This document shows positions 1 to 12,047 of a stretch of 64,000 nucleotides of DNA, in pieces. A program made the translations under genes and the position numbers. The notes under the pieces are model-generated. The model did not search any database. It was not told the origin of the DNA and saw only the letters and a list, made by a program, of their open reading frames with translations. The stretch is from Xiphydria camelus (lineage: Eukaryota; Arthropoda; Insecta; Hymenoptera; Xiphydriidae), in the NCBI GenBank assembly GCA_963678675.1, contig OY783198.1:4717001-4781000 (forward strand). Direction: 5' to 3'. Each line of letters begins with the position of its first letter. Position 1 is the stretch's first letter.

Positions 1-1027
1 ATTATTTCGATTGCAAATCTCAATCACTTTCTTTCAATATTGTTTCCTCAAAACTTTTCTGAATTTATTAGAAACCCCGTTAGACCGTTTTTTTTAATCC
101 GTTCATAATGTAATGCTCAAGTGAGGAAAGATTGGTAATTTTTGAGTTATACAGAGTTATACAGAATCGGTTATTTTAACGAAGAGAAAACTTGGAAATC
201 TCAACTCGTTCAATGGGACTAAAAAGGAGTACGTCCCTAATCGTGGATCATATCGCGAACGATACGCGAAACGATTGCGATATCGCGAGATATCATTCGC
301 CGAACGCTACCGGGCTTTGTGATGATTTTTTTTTTTCGCACTCTCAGCTCGGTTAAATCACCGCGAGGAGAAGACGCGCCGCCGCTCGGCGTTCCGAGAG
401 CCGAGGGAAAGCCTCGCGTGGATTACACATTAATGACGTATCTCTTTGAGACCGCGCCGCGCGCGCGCGCGCGCGCGTTACACGAACCTCGTTAAAATTC
501 TCGCCGTCGTCGTCGGCGCGCGAGAAAGCCGGGGACACGTTCGGACGGCTCTGAAACGACCGGTATATCGGGAGAGACGATTCCGAAGTTTTTTGTATTT
601 TCATGCAAAACCCTCGCTCCTTCCACCTTTTCATCTCCTCGCGGCCGGTTCGCTCGCGACGGATTAGTATGCAGCGTCCGCCGCGCGCTGCCGGTCTATT
701 CGTATGCACCGTGACGGTTCGTCGAAAAAACACACTTGCCCTCGCACGGGGATCGTACCTACTATGGGTCTTTCCGATCGCCTCCCTCCCCGCCGCGGTA
801 GCGCGAGACTCGGTCGGGTCGGTATCGCGACGACTCGCGCGCGCAGGTGAGGAGCGAGCGATTCCTCCTTATCGCTCGCGTCCCGGCACCGCGACGGACG
901 GGTGACGGCGCCGAAGAATAGTCCCCTTGAGGCGCAGATTAAACGCACCTGTCGACTCGAGGGCGGTAGAGTAAACTTTGCCAAATCGGAACTGTAAAAA
1001 CGCGTATTAATGTATTACGGTTAGGTG
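1..1027. other. Non-coding, CpG-rich
   Basis: AT-rich to about 340, then CpG-rich with a GC dinucleotide run at about 453-476. No supportable gene; a donor-like CAG|GTGAGG lies near 845. Confidence 0.5.
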
Positions 1028-1223
1028 CACTGAGAAAAAAAAAAAAGATTAAAATTTATTCTGTTAAGGATCATCTGAGTACGAAAGGTAAAATAGATCA
1101 AAAATTATCCTTCCAGGGTTTAAAATTTAACCTTCCTTGGGATAATTTTTGATCTATTTTACCTTTCGTACTCAGATTATCCTTCTAACAGAATAATTTT
1201 TAATCTTTTTGTTTTTCTCAGTG
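1028..1223. repeat. Near-perfect palindromic MITE
   Basis: The arms are about 88 bp and nearly identical as reverse complements, running inward from CACTGAGAAAAA at 1028 and TTTTTCTCAGTG ending at 1223, around a short centre near 1125. There is no coding capacity. The terminal motif is shared with several other elements in the window. Confidence 0.85.
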
Positions 1224-2689
1224 TGCAGTTGCCAAGAGAAATTTTGTAGATTGTGTACGGCAATGCTGGTAGTTTGTCAATATAAGAATGAATTTCTGTT
1301 TGTCTTGGTAATACTTATTTCTATTTCGCAGGAATAAGTAGCTAGTATTTCAATTATAGGTATAGTTACACTGTAAACAAAATTTGATCGATTTCAATAT
1401 AATTATCGTGTATAAAGCTGATATCCAATGCGTGATTGTGCAATTTAGAAGGGAAATTTCATTTTTTTTTTTAAATGTATTAATTTTCATAACCACGTAT
1501 TGGAAAAGAGTTGCGAAGTATGATATATTAAAAATACAAATTTTGTACAATGCATTTCAGCAATGCACATTGATCTCGTCACATTTTCTCACTTAGCCTT
1601 AAAGTATAGCTATCAGAGCTATACCGATCGCTGCACGATCTCAAAATTCCTCTCGGCATACAACAATACAACTGACCCCTCTCGCCCACCCAACGACACG
1701 CGTCCCATGCAATCAGCCGACTCTCGCCTCCCCGACCCTCGCGCCGCAACCCGCGCAGCGGTGGCGAATCGCGAAAACGCTCGAATCCCATAAACGCTCG
1801 AAATTCACATTTACATAATTGAACCGCGTATCAAAGCGCGCGGTGCGAAAGAGGCCTGCAATTTCCCCTCGCAATACGAATCGAGCCGCGTGCGTCCCCA
1901 CATTCGCGCGACACTCGCCCGAACGGAAAGCTCGCGCGCGACAACTCGACACCGCGCTTTAGGCAGTGCCGTGACAATTAACGCGGCTATACGCGTCGTC
2001 CCACCGCTCCACACCCAATTGCATGTTTCGCGATGCAGCGCCTGTATACACCGCGTGTACGGAGGTGCGACGAGAGATTCTAACCGTCGCAGCGCGTTGA
2101 TTTACGATATGCGTATTCCGGCAACGTTGCGCGCGTACGACGGGTAGCGCCGCGTCTCCGCACGGTCGAGGATAAATTAATGTTATTCGTATTCCCGTCG
2201 CGCCTCCTCATTGTCCCGCTGTTTAGTTCTGCGCGCGTATGGCGACGGCGGTGCGAGAATGAAATGATAAACGTCCGTTCGAGCCGCGCGCCCTGGAAGC
2301 TACGGATGCTGTGAGGAGGCCTCGCTCGGCGACGGACGATCGCGCGTAGCGCGAGGAGGAGACCGCTCTCGTGGTCCTGGGATCCGCCGGGAGGTGGAAG
2401 GCGGGGAAGGGGTGTGAGGAACTGTAACCAACGCGGCGTGAAATCCTCTGGGCACGCGCCATTTCACCCGTGCCGTGACAGAGGTCGCCCCTTTCGTCGG
2501 GCCCGCTCTCATTCCTCCTTTCGATGAACGACTTTCCCCGTGACTCCGCCGCTCGTTGCGTTCCATTCGACGGCTAGCGGGGGATGCGCCGTCGCGGAAT
2601 GAATTCGACGACGTTCCGCTCGCCGCGGTTTCGTCGATGGGAAAAGCACTCGGGTGTGTCTGTAATGGAGAGAGTCAGGGGGTGTAAAT
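1224..2689. other. Non-coding
   Basis: AT-rich to 1560, then GC-rich with short overlapping frames on all strands. No domain or splice pattern recognised. Confidence 0.5.
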
Positions 2690-3295
2690 AATGTTTTTTT
2701 CCGATTATTTCCAATTCGTGCTTATATTTCCTTCGAGATGCCGGTTCGATAACCGCGCTTTTCGCAATCAGAGTGCAAGGAGATACGCGAGATCGGACGG
2801 TCGAGCGATCGATTCCACAGAGACTTTGATTTTCGCGAGAACAATCCAGAAAATCGAGATCTCTGGAATCGGACTTTCGACCGCCATATTCGATGTATTT
2901 TTTCATGCTGATTACGAAAATGGCAGATTTATCGAGGAAATCTCAAAGGAACGTCGAGACATCGTTGATTTTCTGAGGAAAAAGAAAATTCTCATACTTA
3001 AAATCATTGGTATCTTACATTTCCTTTGAAATGTCAACCTAATAACCGTGTTTTTCGTAATCAGCGCAAAAAAATACATCGAATGGAGTGGCCGAGCGAT
3101 CGATTCCAGAGACTTCGACACCCCTTGACATTTTCGCGAAAATCGAAATCTCTTGAATCGAACTTTCGACCACCCCGTTCGATGTCATTCTTTCGTGCTG
3201 ATTATGAAAATAATAGATCCATCGAGAAAATCTCAAAAGAAAATCGAGATATCGTCGATTTTATGGGGTGAAATAATATTTTTGGAATCGGCACG
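2690..3295. repeat. Alternating inverted satellite, cluster 1 (diverged)
   Basis: A half-unit containing ctgattacgaaaat and atcgaggaaatctc appears forward at about 2911 and 3199 and reverse at about 2723-2772 and 3020-3066. The orientations strictly alternate. The same half-units occur in the cluster at 37.9-38.9 kb, where copies are more alike. Confidence 0.75.
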
Positions 3296-4038
3296 AGAAA
3301 ATAGGTATATAGGTACCGATTAAAAGACGTAGTTCGACAAACCACACGTTGTCAGCGCTTCCAGGATGAAATGAATATCCATAGACCTCGAATGTTTATG
3401 CACACCGCGACCACTTCGCGAGGGAGCGCAAAGAATGACGATGCAGCGATTGCCCTCTCCTTCGAATCGTCAGATAGGGAGGAACGACTGTACCGCGCGC
3501 GAGAACGCGCGAGTGGGGTGCGTCGACACGAGGTGCGAAGAGGAAGAACCACAAGCGCGCCCTGCGGTAACCCGATTCTTCCGTAGGTTTCACGGTCTTA
3601 CGCTTTTCTCCCCCTTCGGAGCCCGAGGCGCGGCTCGCTCGATCATCCGCGCGATCGCGAAGGCAAATTAAGTTCGACGTCGCGTCCTTATCGAAATAGC
3701 GTGGGGACCATCGATCGAAATAAGAATCAAACCGCGCTCTCTGAGCGACGAGCTCTGCGGGTGAGACTCGAGAACTCGACGCATGTATGATTCATGGGGG
3801 GCACACCCAGTCGACGGTGTCCCCGAGGGTAGATATAACTGCTTCAGCCACGACGTAGTACAGAATCCCGGAGGTGGTGCCGGGGGGATTCTACGTACAC
3901 GCTCGACTCTTTCATTCGAGAAGTATCACGCGGTACCATCTTGACTCGGGACCAATTCAAATCCGATCGAAGAAATTTAGCGCGGTCCCCATTCATCCTC
4001 CAGTTCCTATCCGAAGAAAACGAATCGGTTGGATGTGT
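3296..4038. other. Non-coding
   Basis: GC-balanced single-copy sequence; nothing recognised. Confidence 0.5.
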
Positions 4039-4249
4039 ATACTGAGAAAAAAAATTTGCCGACAAAGTAATTTCGTCAGGTCAACTTGACGGTTGAACCA
4101 AAATTCTGTTGGATCATCCAATTATTTGTCTACGCCGTCAAAGTTTTTGTGAATTCATCGAAGTAATTATACGATTTCAAAAGGACCTTTGGTTGGCTCG
4201 CGTTCGTCCAAAATATTTTGTCAGCCCAACCGAGAGTTCTCTCAGTGTA
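4039..4249. repeat. Short-TIR MITE-like element
   Basis: Ends TATACTGAGAAAA at the left and TCTCTCAGTGTA at the right, flanked by TA. The interior arms are only weakly complementary, so it is old or has a short TIR. It directly abuts the next element. Confidence 0.55.
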
Positions 4250-4252
4250 CTG

Positions 4253-4480
4253 AAAATTACTTGCGGGGTCGCAAGTAATTATCTATTTATATCAGTAAAA
4301 TTTGTTAATACATCTATTACATATCTCTTCCTTACAATCATGTGGAATAATATATGATTGCAACGAAGAAATATCTAATTAACATGAAAACGATTAAATT
4401 GATCTATAATAAATAAATAATTACTTGTGCGACCCCGTAAGTAATTTTTAGTAGATCCAACCAATTCTCTTTCTCTGAGT
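4253..4480. repeat. MITE with a hairpin in each terminus, copy 1
   Basis: The left end holds ATTACTTGCG-GGGT-CGCAAGTAAT, a self-complementary hairpin. The right end at about 4421-4447 repeats it in inverse as ATTACTTGTGCGACCCCGTAAGTAAT. The AT-rich interior matches the copy at 43.06-43.25 kb. Confidence 0.7.
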
Positions 4481-5905
4481 ATTTCTCTATCTTTTTTTGA
4501 TTTCTCACAATCGAAATAAGATTTCCCTCCCGATCCAAGCTCCTTTTCCGAGGTCCTACACGAGAAGCAGCGCGCCGAACATCACATCGCATCTCCTTTC
4601 GCGCGCGCACCGTACATCTACACATACGTACGGTATATCCTGGAAAAGACGAAGGGCGCAGGGTTTGATAAAACTCGCACGTTCTCCCACACGAGAGCGC
4701 GAGAGTCCGTTCGCCTCGTTCGACGACGAAGCTGTCGCTTTGCATGCCATATCGGTCGGTCGCGCTCCCTCTTCGCCCTCACCCCTCTTCGAGTCCGCGT
4801 CCGCGCTTCCTACTCAAGCGCTCCGCTCCTCCCGAGCGAAGTCCAGAGTTCCGCGACCCGGCGGCGCTATCGCGATTCGCGGAAAGGCGGCGAGAGGCGA
4901 TCGTCGCCGGGGCGACGATGAGAACCACTGCGACATCGGCCGTCATAAGTCACTCAGCGTGTGGCGAACGACGAACACGGGTCCGAGCGCAGGACCCACG
5001 GACTCGACACTCTTTTCTCCTCGTCTTCTTCTTCTTCTTCTTCTTCTTCTTCTTCTTCTTCTTCGTCGCTGCCCTCCTTCCTTTCTTCCCCTCACCACTC
5101 TCCCTCTTCTCTCTCTTCCTCTCTCTCTCTCTCTCTCTCTCGCTCTCCCAACCACTCTAGCAGAGTCAGAAGACGCTCTTCCACCCGACCAGACGTCCTT
5201 CCAGCACTCTCGGGTCGTCCACGGCACACGACGTCCCACTGTGAGGAGCCGACCTCACGAAAGCGGATCCTCCTCCTCGCGCGAGTGTCCTCTCCGACGA
5301 TATAACTGAAATCCATTCGAAATAGTCAACCGAGTGGGACAACGGACTGTCCGTCAAAGGAGAAACCACCCACCACGTCGGTATCGTTGTCGATCTGCAC
5401 TGGAAAAAGTCGAAAAAAAAAATAGCTTTGACTCGGAATCTCTGATATCGGCGGAGCATAGCGGTCTCGCAACGATGACGATTTTTCTCTCCCGTGCGTC
5501 GCGTCTCCGTCCGAATTTCGGGATTCTTCGACGGATGGAGCGTCGAGAAATATTCCTGGGAGAGTCGCCCGCAGCGTTTCGAATTTCCGGCTCCAGCGAC
5601 GATCTTCCGTGGGCGTTTACGGCACCAACCTTTCTTTGTATACCTGAGGACTCGGGCCTTGGGGAAATGCTTCGCCGTTTCTATTCGCGTCTCGAGTTTC
5701 TCTTAACCTTAATCTCCTCCTGCCCCTCTCCGATCGGCGGGAGGGAAACTTTTCACGCGAACGTTTTGTCGCGTCTTTTTGGTTAAATCTCTCACACGAT
5801 GTAGAATGTATACGTATAGCCAGCTGTGAACGGGATCCACTCTGTGTACGTACTTTCTTTAAGAACAGAAGTGTGGGAGGCAGCTCTTATTCCTCCGACC
5901 TCCCA
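4481..5905. other. Non-coding around microsatellites
   Basis: A 270-codon frame at 4497-5309 is driven by the CTT and CT tracts. The rest is unrecognised. Confidence 0.5.
5022..5151. repeat. CTT/TTC and CT microsatellites
   Basis: A TTC triplet tract at about 5023-5063 is followed by a CT dinucleotide tract at about 5108-5151. Long apparent reading frames here are poly-Ser, poly-Leu or poly-Arg artefacts. Confidence 0.85.
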
Positions 5906-6175
5906 CGCCTCTCATCAATCTCCCGTTAAACGATGGCTGCGTAATACAAATGGAATATAAATGTGTGCCGAGAGTTTAATGTCTCGTTAAAATCGAATCG
6001 CGGCTCTATCGGAAAACTCGTCCTATAGAAAACTACCGATTTAAATCCGATTTAAATTTTCATCTATTCTGTATACTTATATAAAAGAACATATACTGAC
6101 TGACTGATTCATCAAGGCCGAGCCGAAACCGCTGAAGCTGATATTGCATGAATTTTTTGTTTAGTATACGCGGAC
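5906..6175. repeat. Dispersed repeat C, copy with empty TTAA site
   Basis: Runs from ctcatcaatctcccg through TTAA (5926-5929), cgagagtttaat, ctatagaaaactaccga, and gactgactgattcatcaa to gccgagccgaaaccgctgaa. The same series occurs at 26.5 and 27.1-27.3 kb, where a palindrome interrupts it exactly at the TTAA. Confidence 0.8.
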
Positions 6176-8627
6176 GAAATCGCAAACGGAAAGCTAATCT
6201 AGAATATAACTCTCAGCGCCTAGCGTTAATCGATTCGGATTAAATCGCGAATACGCGCTAAATCCGTTCGAAGAACGAGTGCCGCAGTTATCGCTCGACC
6301 CGTGTCACGACTCGATACGCGATAAATCGTCGACTCGCGGAGAATTGCAAGAAACGTTTAAATTCAATGCGACGTCTGTCCTCTTGACGGGGATATAAAA
6401 GTAAATTATTGGCGACTCGAAAGGGACATCTTATATTTAATTGTAACGCGGCTAAGACCACCCAAGCGGCTTTCATTAATTTATATTCAAATGTTCTTCC
6501 AATTTAGTCGTATTATATTACGCACAAAAAAGTAGGTATTTCTTGACTAAGACTGATAAATACGGTGCTATTCGGTAAAAAAAGAGCCGATATTCACAGA
6601 AATACTTAAGTGGTCGCGACTCTAGCAGTCCCGCCCGCCCCTCTATCGCGCGTACCGAAGATTTGCATTTTTCCACCAAGCAACGTAAATTCATGCAGCG
6701 CAGAGCCTCATATACCTACCGGAATCCGGCCGGTCCCGAGGCAAACCCGGAGAAAGTCCTGCAGTCTTTTATTCCTTGTTCTCTACTTTGCTCGGGACAC
6801 AGTTGGTTACCAGATGCATTACCTGCACGGTTCCTTGTTTTATTGCACGGGTCATCTCAGCCCCTTGCACGACTCTCCGGCGTATTTTCCAGTCGGAGAT
6901 ATAGAAAATAGTGCATGCCCTCTCCTCCTCTTTCGACCTCACCTCCAACACACAGTTAGTAAACCTCTAGAGTCAGTCACCATCGGCACTGCGAGCAAGC
7001 AGGCCGCACTGTAAAATAAACTACATACCTATACAGCATCACTGAAATAGATAAGTGCGGGAGTTCGCGGCGACGTTCACAATACGCTCGCGAACAAACA
7101 CCCTCCCCATAGATAACCATCGACTCGAGATCCCTCTGGTGTCATGCTACGAGCACGTATACACTTACGCTCCTCCGAGGACGGTTCCATATACACCGAA
7201 AGGTCGAAAAACGATCTCGCCCGTATTCCGCCGATGTCGCTAAACGCGTTCGCTCCGAGCCCTCTCCGATTCCTGCCTTTTCTCCCTCTTCTCGTTTCGT
7301 TTCTCCGTTCCCATCCGCTCCTCCCGCTCGCCTCCTCTTTCACCGTCGTCGGAAAGGAGAACGCGCGTATCGACCATTCATCGCGGATCAAAGAACGACG
7401 CGTATACGAGATGCTCCATCGCGCGGCGTTGCATATATATATATATATATTTGAATATGAAAATACAGCGGGAATTAAAATAACACTGACGCGGCTCTTC
7501 CCGCGACCTTAAATTATTCATGGACGCTCGAAAGTCTTCGACCAGTCACGGCATCGCGCGGCGCTCGAGGGGGTCGCGTCCTCTCGGCCCCGGCGAGGCC
7601 CTCTTCTTCACCTGCCCGATGAATTTCCGCCGCGAGGAGAAACCCACCCGCCCGCCCGTCCGCGTCAGGTTCCTTTGTGGCCCGGAACGAGAGCTCTTTT
7701 CCTTCCGCGCGCGCTTAGCTCTCGATCGACCCGCGTGACGTCGGGTAATCTCCCCGAATGAAAGGGCTTAACCGAATAAAGTAGGTGCCCGTAACTCGCG
7801 ACTCCGGAGAACCGCTCCTTCCCGGGCGCGCGAGAAGTAACGCGAGAGCTCCCCGCGTGGATCGGTAGGGAATTAATGCGGCGGGATCATTGAAACGTAA
7901 ATCTCCACCGCGGGGTAGTGTCTGTGGAGTGATCGAAAAGCTTTGCCTTTTTTATTGAAAAGAGTCGAAGTGAAAGATTATTTTCCGCTGGCATCTCTGC
8001 ACGGATTGCAGTTTCACTGGCGATGAACTACGATTTCGCCCGGGAAGCTTTACAGAATTATACGGTAATCGAGTGTTTCTCCTGGGAAACTGATAGAGAT
8101 TCTCGTGCGCAAATAGATATTACATCTAGTTGAACCAGTATCCGGTACAGTTGTAAACGGTAAATAGAAATATGTCCTCTGGACGAATTTCTGAAAATGA
8201 GTTGAAATCTCAGCGCAACTATGTGAAGCGGTAAAAATTGCTGGTTTTTATTTGCGTGCGGCTCTGCCGAGTTTATCGGTAGAGTTTATATTCTGAGTGT
8301 AAAACCTCCCCGTGTGATATCAACATGTGTACGATGATCGACGATATATGCCGCAGAGGCATGCGTCGAGTTCCTCGAAAAGGTCGCCACAACAGTTTAG
8401 CTTGGAAGGAGATGAGAAACGATATACGACTCGATAGCGCGGGAGGAGGGAGAGCTCGGTCGCGTTTCTAGGAACGGCGACCTCTTCTCGCGGTGACTCT
8501 CGCGACGATTAAGATCATCGGTCGTGGATTCGCGCGTTGGCGAGGCGAGCAGATGGCTTCTGGCCTTGCGAATCGCTCGCGCGGCCGTGCCTCCGCGGAG
8601 ATCAGGTTGAAAATCGCAGGGCGCTCC
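6176..8627. other. Non-coding
   Basis: Contains a short AT tract at about 7433-7451. No gene, RNA or repeat family recognised. Confidence 0.5.
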
Positions 8628-8950
8628 GCAATTCGGTCTTTGAATAAGAAAAAAATAATCACATTTTTAAATTCAATTTGTAATTTGCATGCATATTCAG
8701 TATCGCGCAAAAGAGAAAATATCCGAGAAAAATAATTATTCGCCGAGTTATAAATGTGTTTCTCTCTGCGACATCGTGACGTCATCGAAATGCCAGAGAC
8801 GAGGAACGAGTGCGACAGCGATAGACTCACAGCACCACGACGTAGTTGCATTTTTAAAATAAGGCCGAGAATAAAAAAAACTTAGTTGATAATTTTTTCC
8901 GCATCTTTCGAATCTGCGATAAACAAACAAAATTGCTTCAAAACCGAATT
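8628..8950. repeat. Dispersed repeat D, copy 1 (reverse)
   Basis: Ends caattcggtctttg and caaaaccgaattc. The core includes tgcatattcagt, ataattattcgcc, GTGACGTCATCGAAATG and taaggccgag. The orientation is opposite to the copies at 15.6 and 47.9 kb. Confidence 0.75.
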
Positions 8951-10476
8951 CTCTCGTCCGCCGCGTGATACCGTACTTCGGGAGTCAAGCCGTTAACAAA
9001 ACCACTACGAGCAAACGCGTAAAAGCCGGGAGACTACGCCGTGATCACCGGAGGGACCGGTATGTGGGTCGATTTATTTGATCACCTCGCACGCGGTTCA
9101 ACGGCGGCGCAACGGCTCTGCGACGACTGTGTAATAATCTCGTCGAATCGACCGTTGCGCTGGGCGCGGCTCAACCGCGGCACCTCCACCGCGCGCGGCC
9201 GCCGAAATCCCTTGTCACACTCGTGGGAAACGACCGCGAATCCGAATGATGAATCGCGGACAGCGGAATCAGCCGACGGATGTACGCGCGCCGTGTACAA
9301 CGACCTCCGGGAAAATCGCGCGATGGATTACACGGCGAGCGGGACGTTCGGGGGTGGTTTTAACGAGCTCGAAGCTCTCGCGCTCGCTCGCGGCTTTTAT
9401 TTCTGATTCATGGCGCGGGAATGAGCACACATTAGAGGGATAAATTATTTATACGTTTGGCGGGTAACGAGTGCAATTAATGCGAATGGATCGTGGAAAC
9501 GGTAGAGTCGAGATTATTATGATATTCATTCAAGAGTCGTTTTTTTTATTTCCACACAGCGACGAATGCTTCAGCCGTTAATCGTTGGAGGGTTTTCATC
9601 GAGAGTTGGCCCCCTCTCTTGGCGGACTCGCGTGCATTACGGGGGCCTACCGCGGGAGAGATTCGCTCAGCGACTTTCTAACGAGAATGTAACACGGACC
9701 ACCTGCGTGGTAGGCGCAAACTGATCCGCGATATTCACGATATTTATCGCACACACATGCGTCTATCTCGCGTATATAGATAGCCATATTTGCATATAAT
9801 GATTACACATCATGCATATGCACGCACTCCGCGCGAGGGCGAGGGTATGCAGCGCGCGTTATGCATTCTCTTCGATGTGAATATTATTCACGGCTACGCG
9901 AGAGAACGAGTGTGTATTCTATCGCGTTGGTTACACAAGAGAACCGTAAGGGAGAGAGGAGAGAGAGAGAGAGAGAGGGAGAGTGATCAACGTAGGGATA
10001 GGAGGGTATTGCTTTTCGCTCGTTAAAAAAGTAACGCGCGCACAAAAACCGGAATCGTGGCGCGCTTGTTGAAATCCGACTCTTTTTTCGGCGGCTTCGT
10101 GAGACGTCACCTATCCGCGCGCGCGCGCGCGCGCAGGTATTTATTAAATCTTATTCCTACATCTTTCGTATCGGGTTACCCGCGCCCGACGTCGCCTCCG
10201 CCGGGTAGGGGCCGAAGGGACGCTCGCCGCCGCCTCTCCTAGAACCGCTGTAGATCTGCCTTTCTCTCGTCCCGGGATTTGTACAGGGAGGTTTCCTCCC
10301 GCGACAGCTGCGGCTCTCTGCAATCGCCCCGAGCCACGTTGCACCACCTCTCTCGAGTCCGACGCGCGTAGTGCGTCTCTTCCGACAAAGTATACCGTGT
10401 CGCGCGTCGATTTGCGTTCCGCCGGCAACAAAGTATCTCGTAGCGCAGTGTTATGATGTCTTCAGGGGGAAAAGAA
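8951..10476. other. Non-coding
   Basis: Single-copy sequence apart from the GA tract; a GC dinucleotide run at about 10117-10135. Confidence 0.5.
9955..9983. repeat. GA microsatellite
   Basis: A run of gagaga with few interruptions. Confidence 0.8.
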
Positions 10477-10674
10477 CAGCAATTTTTACCGCCTCATCTA
10501 GTAGCGCTGAGACTTGAGCGAATTTTCAAGAATTCGTACACAGGAGACATTTCTATTTACTGTTGTAAACAGCGCATGAAACAGTCTCCTCTGTACAACG
10601 AGAAAAAAATAGTATATTTTTTATTAAATCGGCTGGAGTCTCAGCTCTAGTAGATGAGGCAATCAATATTGCTG
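10477..10674. repeat. Fully palindromic MITE, CAGCAAT ends
   Basis: Arms from CAGCAAT (10477) and ATTGCTG (ending 10674) pair through gcctcatctagtagc / ctagtagatgaggc, gagac / gtctc, and gtacacaggagac / gtctcctctgtac. Confidence 0.8.
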
Positions 10675-10862
10675 GCTTTTTTTTCCGTATGCTATAGCGC
10701 GACGTAAGGTGGATATAAAGTTGTCTGGCCAAATTATCTCGTAATATGGAGCACCCCTCGATGTATTTAGAAATTCCGCGTTTAATCAGCTTCTATTGAA
10801 TTTAATTTGCGACATTTTTTGGAGAGTTGCCGAGTTGAAATTTTGAATTGAAAACATCGCAC

Positions 10863-11002
10863 GTCTGATTCCAAAGGGCGTAAGCGCCGTAAAAATCGAT
10901 TGAAATGTCAAAGGGACGTGTAACTCTTTTTTTCTGTTGGATTCGACTATGAAAGGTCAAACACGGCGTAAAAGCGTTGCTTACACCCTTTTGGCGTCAG
11001 AC
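10863..11002. repeat. Palindromic MITE, GTCTGA ends
   Basis: GTCTGATTCCAAAGGGCGTA at the left pairs imperfectly with ttacacccttttggcgtcag at the right. The element is 140 bp. Confidence 0.65.
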
Positions 11003-11797
11003 CTGCAATGTAAAATACATCTATATGACAAGAGAATGGAATGATTCCGCATAATGTTGGACGATCGCTGCAGAAACGAGCAACTGCGCTGCGCTGTGCG
11101 GGACGTTATCGATCGGCAGTCGGCGTCAAGTTTTCCAAAGCTCTCCGAGGAACCCGCTGCGGCACGTCGAGTCGCGAGAGAGGACGCCGCGTCGCGACGA
11201 CGCGAGAGATACAGGGGAGGGCGACGCTCGATGAACCAAAGACGCGAATCCCTCGAGATCTCCGCTCGAAAACGTTATTAGGAGCGCGAGCGCGGGGGCC
11301 TTTCTCCTCCTCGCTCCTTCTTCGTCCTCGCGGCGAAATTGGAATTCGCAGCTCGCGGATTCGTCGGGAGGAGCAGTCCGCGGCGGGACTCTTTGAAATT
11401 CAAATGAAAACTCGAAGGAGCGCGCGGGTCTTTACGCCACCCCTGTCGACGCGAGGGGTCGATCGCGAGTTCTTCGCAACCCTCGCGCGGATCGTATACT
11501 ACTTTTCCACGCGATCGAATGTTATTTCTCCCCCGTTCGTCCGGACGCGTCCGTCCGGCACTCTCCGCGGCCTCTCTCTATAATCTCCCCTTTGCTGCGC
11601 ATCGAAAAAAATGATCCGACACGTTCGACTATGTATCTTTTTCGGGTAAGAAAAGAAATATTTCTCCATTCGAATGAAACTCATTTTGCCTGGCTAAGCA
11701 ATTTATTTTAACGCGATTATTCGCTTGCACTCTCTTAATCCGAATCGGTAAAACTGAGAATCAGTGTAGAGGTACTGATATCCAGTGCATATCGAGT

Positions 11798-12047
11798 GCT
11801 ACACGGCAGGATCTCGTAACTGACGAAAAGGAAATTTACAGGAGAGAGACTAAAAACTATGACTTTGTAATTCTAAAAGTGATTTGAAAAATGTTTTCGG
11901 CGATAAAATAGCTCAAAGCAATTACGAGAGCTACTTTATAACTGAAAACATTTTTTAAATCACTTTTAGAATTACAAATTCATAGATTTTAGTGTCTCTC
12001 CTGTAAAATTTACTTTTCGTCAGTTATACGAAGTCCTGCCGTGTAGC
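11798..12047. repeat. Long-arm palindromic MITE, GCTACACGGCAGGA ends
   Basis: Ends GCTACACGGCAGGA and TCCTGCCGTGTAGC. The arms continue through aactgacgaaaag / cttttcgtcagtt and aattctaaaagtgattt / aaatcacttttagaatt. Length is 250 bp. Confidence 0.85.

Noticed and set aside
4497..5309. 270-codon frame with Leu and Ser runs
   Set aside because: Produced by CTT and CT microsatellites.
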